From: Pseudarthrobacter phenanthrenivorans
GTDB lineage: Bacteria > Actinomycetota > Actinomycetes > Actinomycetales > Micrococcaceae
DNA length: 64,000 nt
Assembly (NCBI RefSeq): GCF_000813845.1
Contig: NZ_JWTB01000027.1
Coordinates: 22,084 to 86,083 of the forward strand
Reading direction: 5' to 3'
Positions 63,793 to 64,000 of the stretch are shown piece after piece. How positions within the stretch are numbered: the stretch's first letter is position 1; the number at the start of each line of letters is the position of its first letter. Below the pieces are notes generated by a model. That model saw only the letters and a list, made by a program, of their open reading frames with translations, was not told the DNA's origin and did no database searches. The position numbers and the translations under genes were made by a program.

Positions 63793-64000
63793 ATGACAGA
63801 GAACCAATGGCCCCAGACACCCCGCACCGCAACCGAGCCGGGAATCCCAGATCCCTACGGCACAACAGCTGCGGTTTCGGAGACCACGTACCCAGTGGGT
63901 ACCGGTGACACCTCCAAGACCCAGGCGGCCAAGCAGGAGGCCTCCAACGTTGCCGGCGAGGCGTCATCCGCGGCGCAGAGTGTTGCGGAGACTGCCAAGA
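63793..64000 (+). CDS. Hypothetical helical protein (3' end outside window)
   Basis: The frame starts at ATG 63793 with GAAAGAGAGCGAAG upstream and runs off the window after 69 residues. It begins MTENQWPQTPRT, is rich in Pro/Thr, then turns into an Ala/Gln/Lys/Glu amphipathic helix (TQAAKQEASNVAGEASSAAQ) of the type seen in late-embryogenesis-like or envelope-associated actinobacterial proteins. I do not assign a family. Confidence 0.55.
   Translation, partial: MTENQWPQTPRTATEPGIPDPYGTTAAVSETTYPVGTGDTSKTQAAKQEASNVAGEASSAAQSVAETAK

Overview
This is high-GC, gene-dense DNA that reads like a chromosomal segment of a soil actinobacterium in the Micrococcaceae (Arthrobacter/Pseudarthrobacter type). 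That assignment is an inference from base composition, GTG/TTG starts, ATGA and GTGA gene overlaps, a DUF3072 protein, an MptB-type mannosyltransferase and the many LacI-controlled sugar clusters. I see no rRNA, tRNA, CRISPR array, prophage or insertion sequence. The content is mostly catabolic and transport modules, each next to its own regulator.

Layout. 1-4.05 kb: end of a carbohydrate ABC transporter (binding protein cut by the window edge, two permeases) and a LacI regulator. 4.1-8.8 kb: a minus-strand nucleoside-salvage operon (nucleoside hydrolase, MFS carrier, ribokinase) divergent from a LacI regulator, with two matching operators between them. 8.9-17.4 kb: a RelA/SpoT-domain synthetase, a pterin dehydratase, a TIM-barrel isomerase, an AraC-VOC-UvrA-like cassette, a membrane alpha/beta hydrolase and a MOSC protein. 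17.5-25.6 kb: an IclR-controlled organic-acid locus with a complete tripartite tricarboxylate transporter, a frameshifted TRAP-type permease, a RraA-family protein, an NAD-binding dehydrogenase and a cyclase-family hydrolase. 25.7-30.3 kb: an MFS/GntR pair, an MHS-type transporter and a beta-hydroxyacid dehydrogenase. 31-37.3 kb: two tandem GT87-like mannosyltransferases, a convergent MptB-like enzyme and a SulP permease. 37.3-43.4 kb: polar amino-acid ABC transporter with an FAD oxidase and a Gfo/Idh dehydrogenase, divergent from a LacI regulator over a striking twin operator. 43.4-53.6 kb: a broken DUF1003 gene, then a LacI-controlled sugar-acid/sugar module (enolase-superfamily dehydratase, sugar ABC transporter, two Gfo/Idh dehydrogenases, isomerase, ThuA protein). 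53.7-64 kb: diguanylate cyclase, RsgA, alpha/beta hydrolase, agmatine-deiminase-like plus amidase operon, pentapeptide protein with alditol-oxidase-like enzyme, a lipoprotein, a MarR regulator and the start of a further gene.

Most noteworthy are a structured intergenic repeat found twice between convergent genes (17.4 and 25.6 kb), a 25-bp perfect palindrome lying on a probable leaderless start (57.2 kb), paired GT87 genes that both look as though they start at ATT, a possible opine/Amadori-type cluster at 37-43 kb, and three genes each broken by one missing base.
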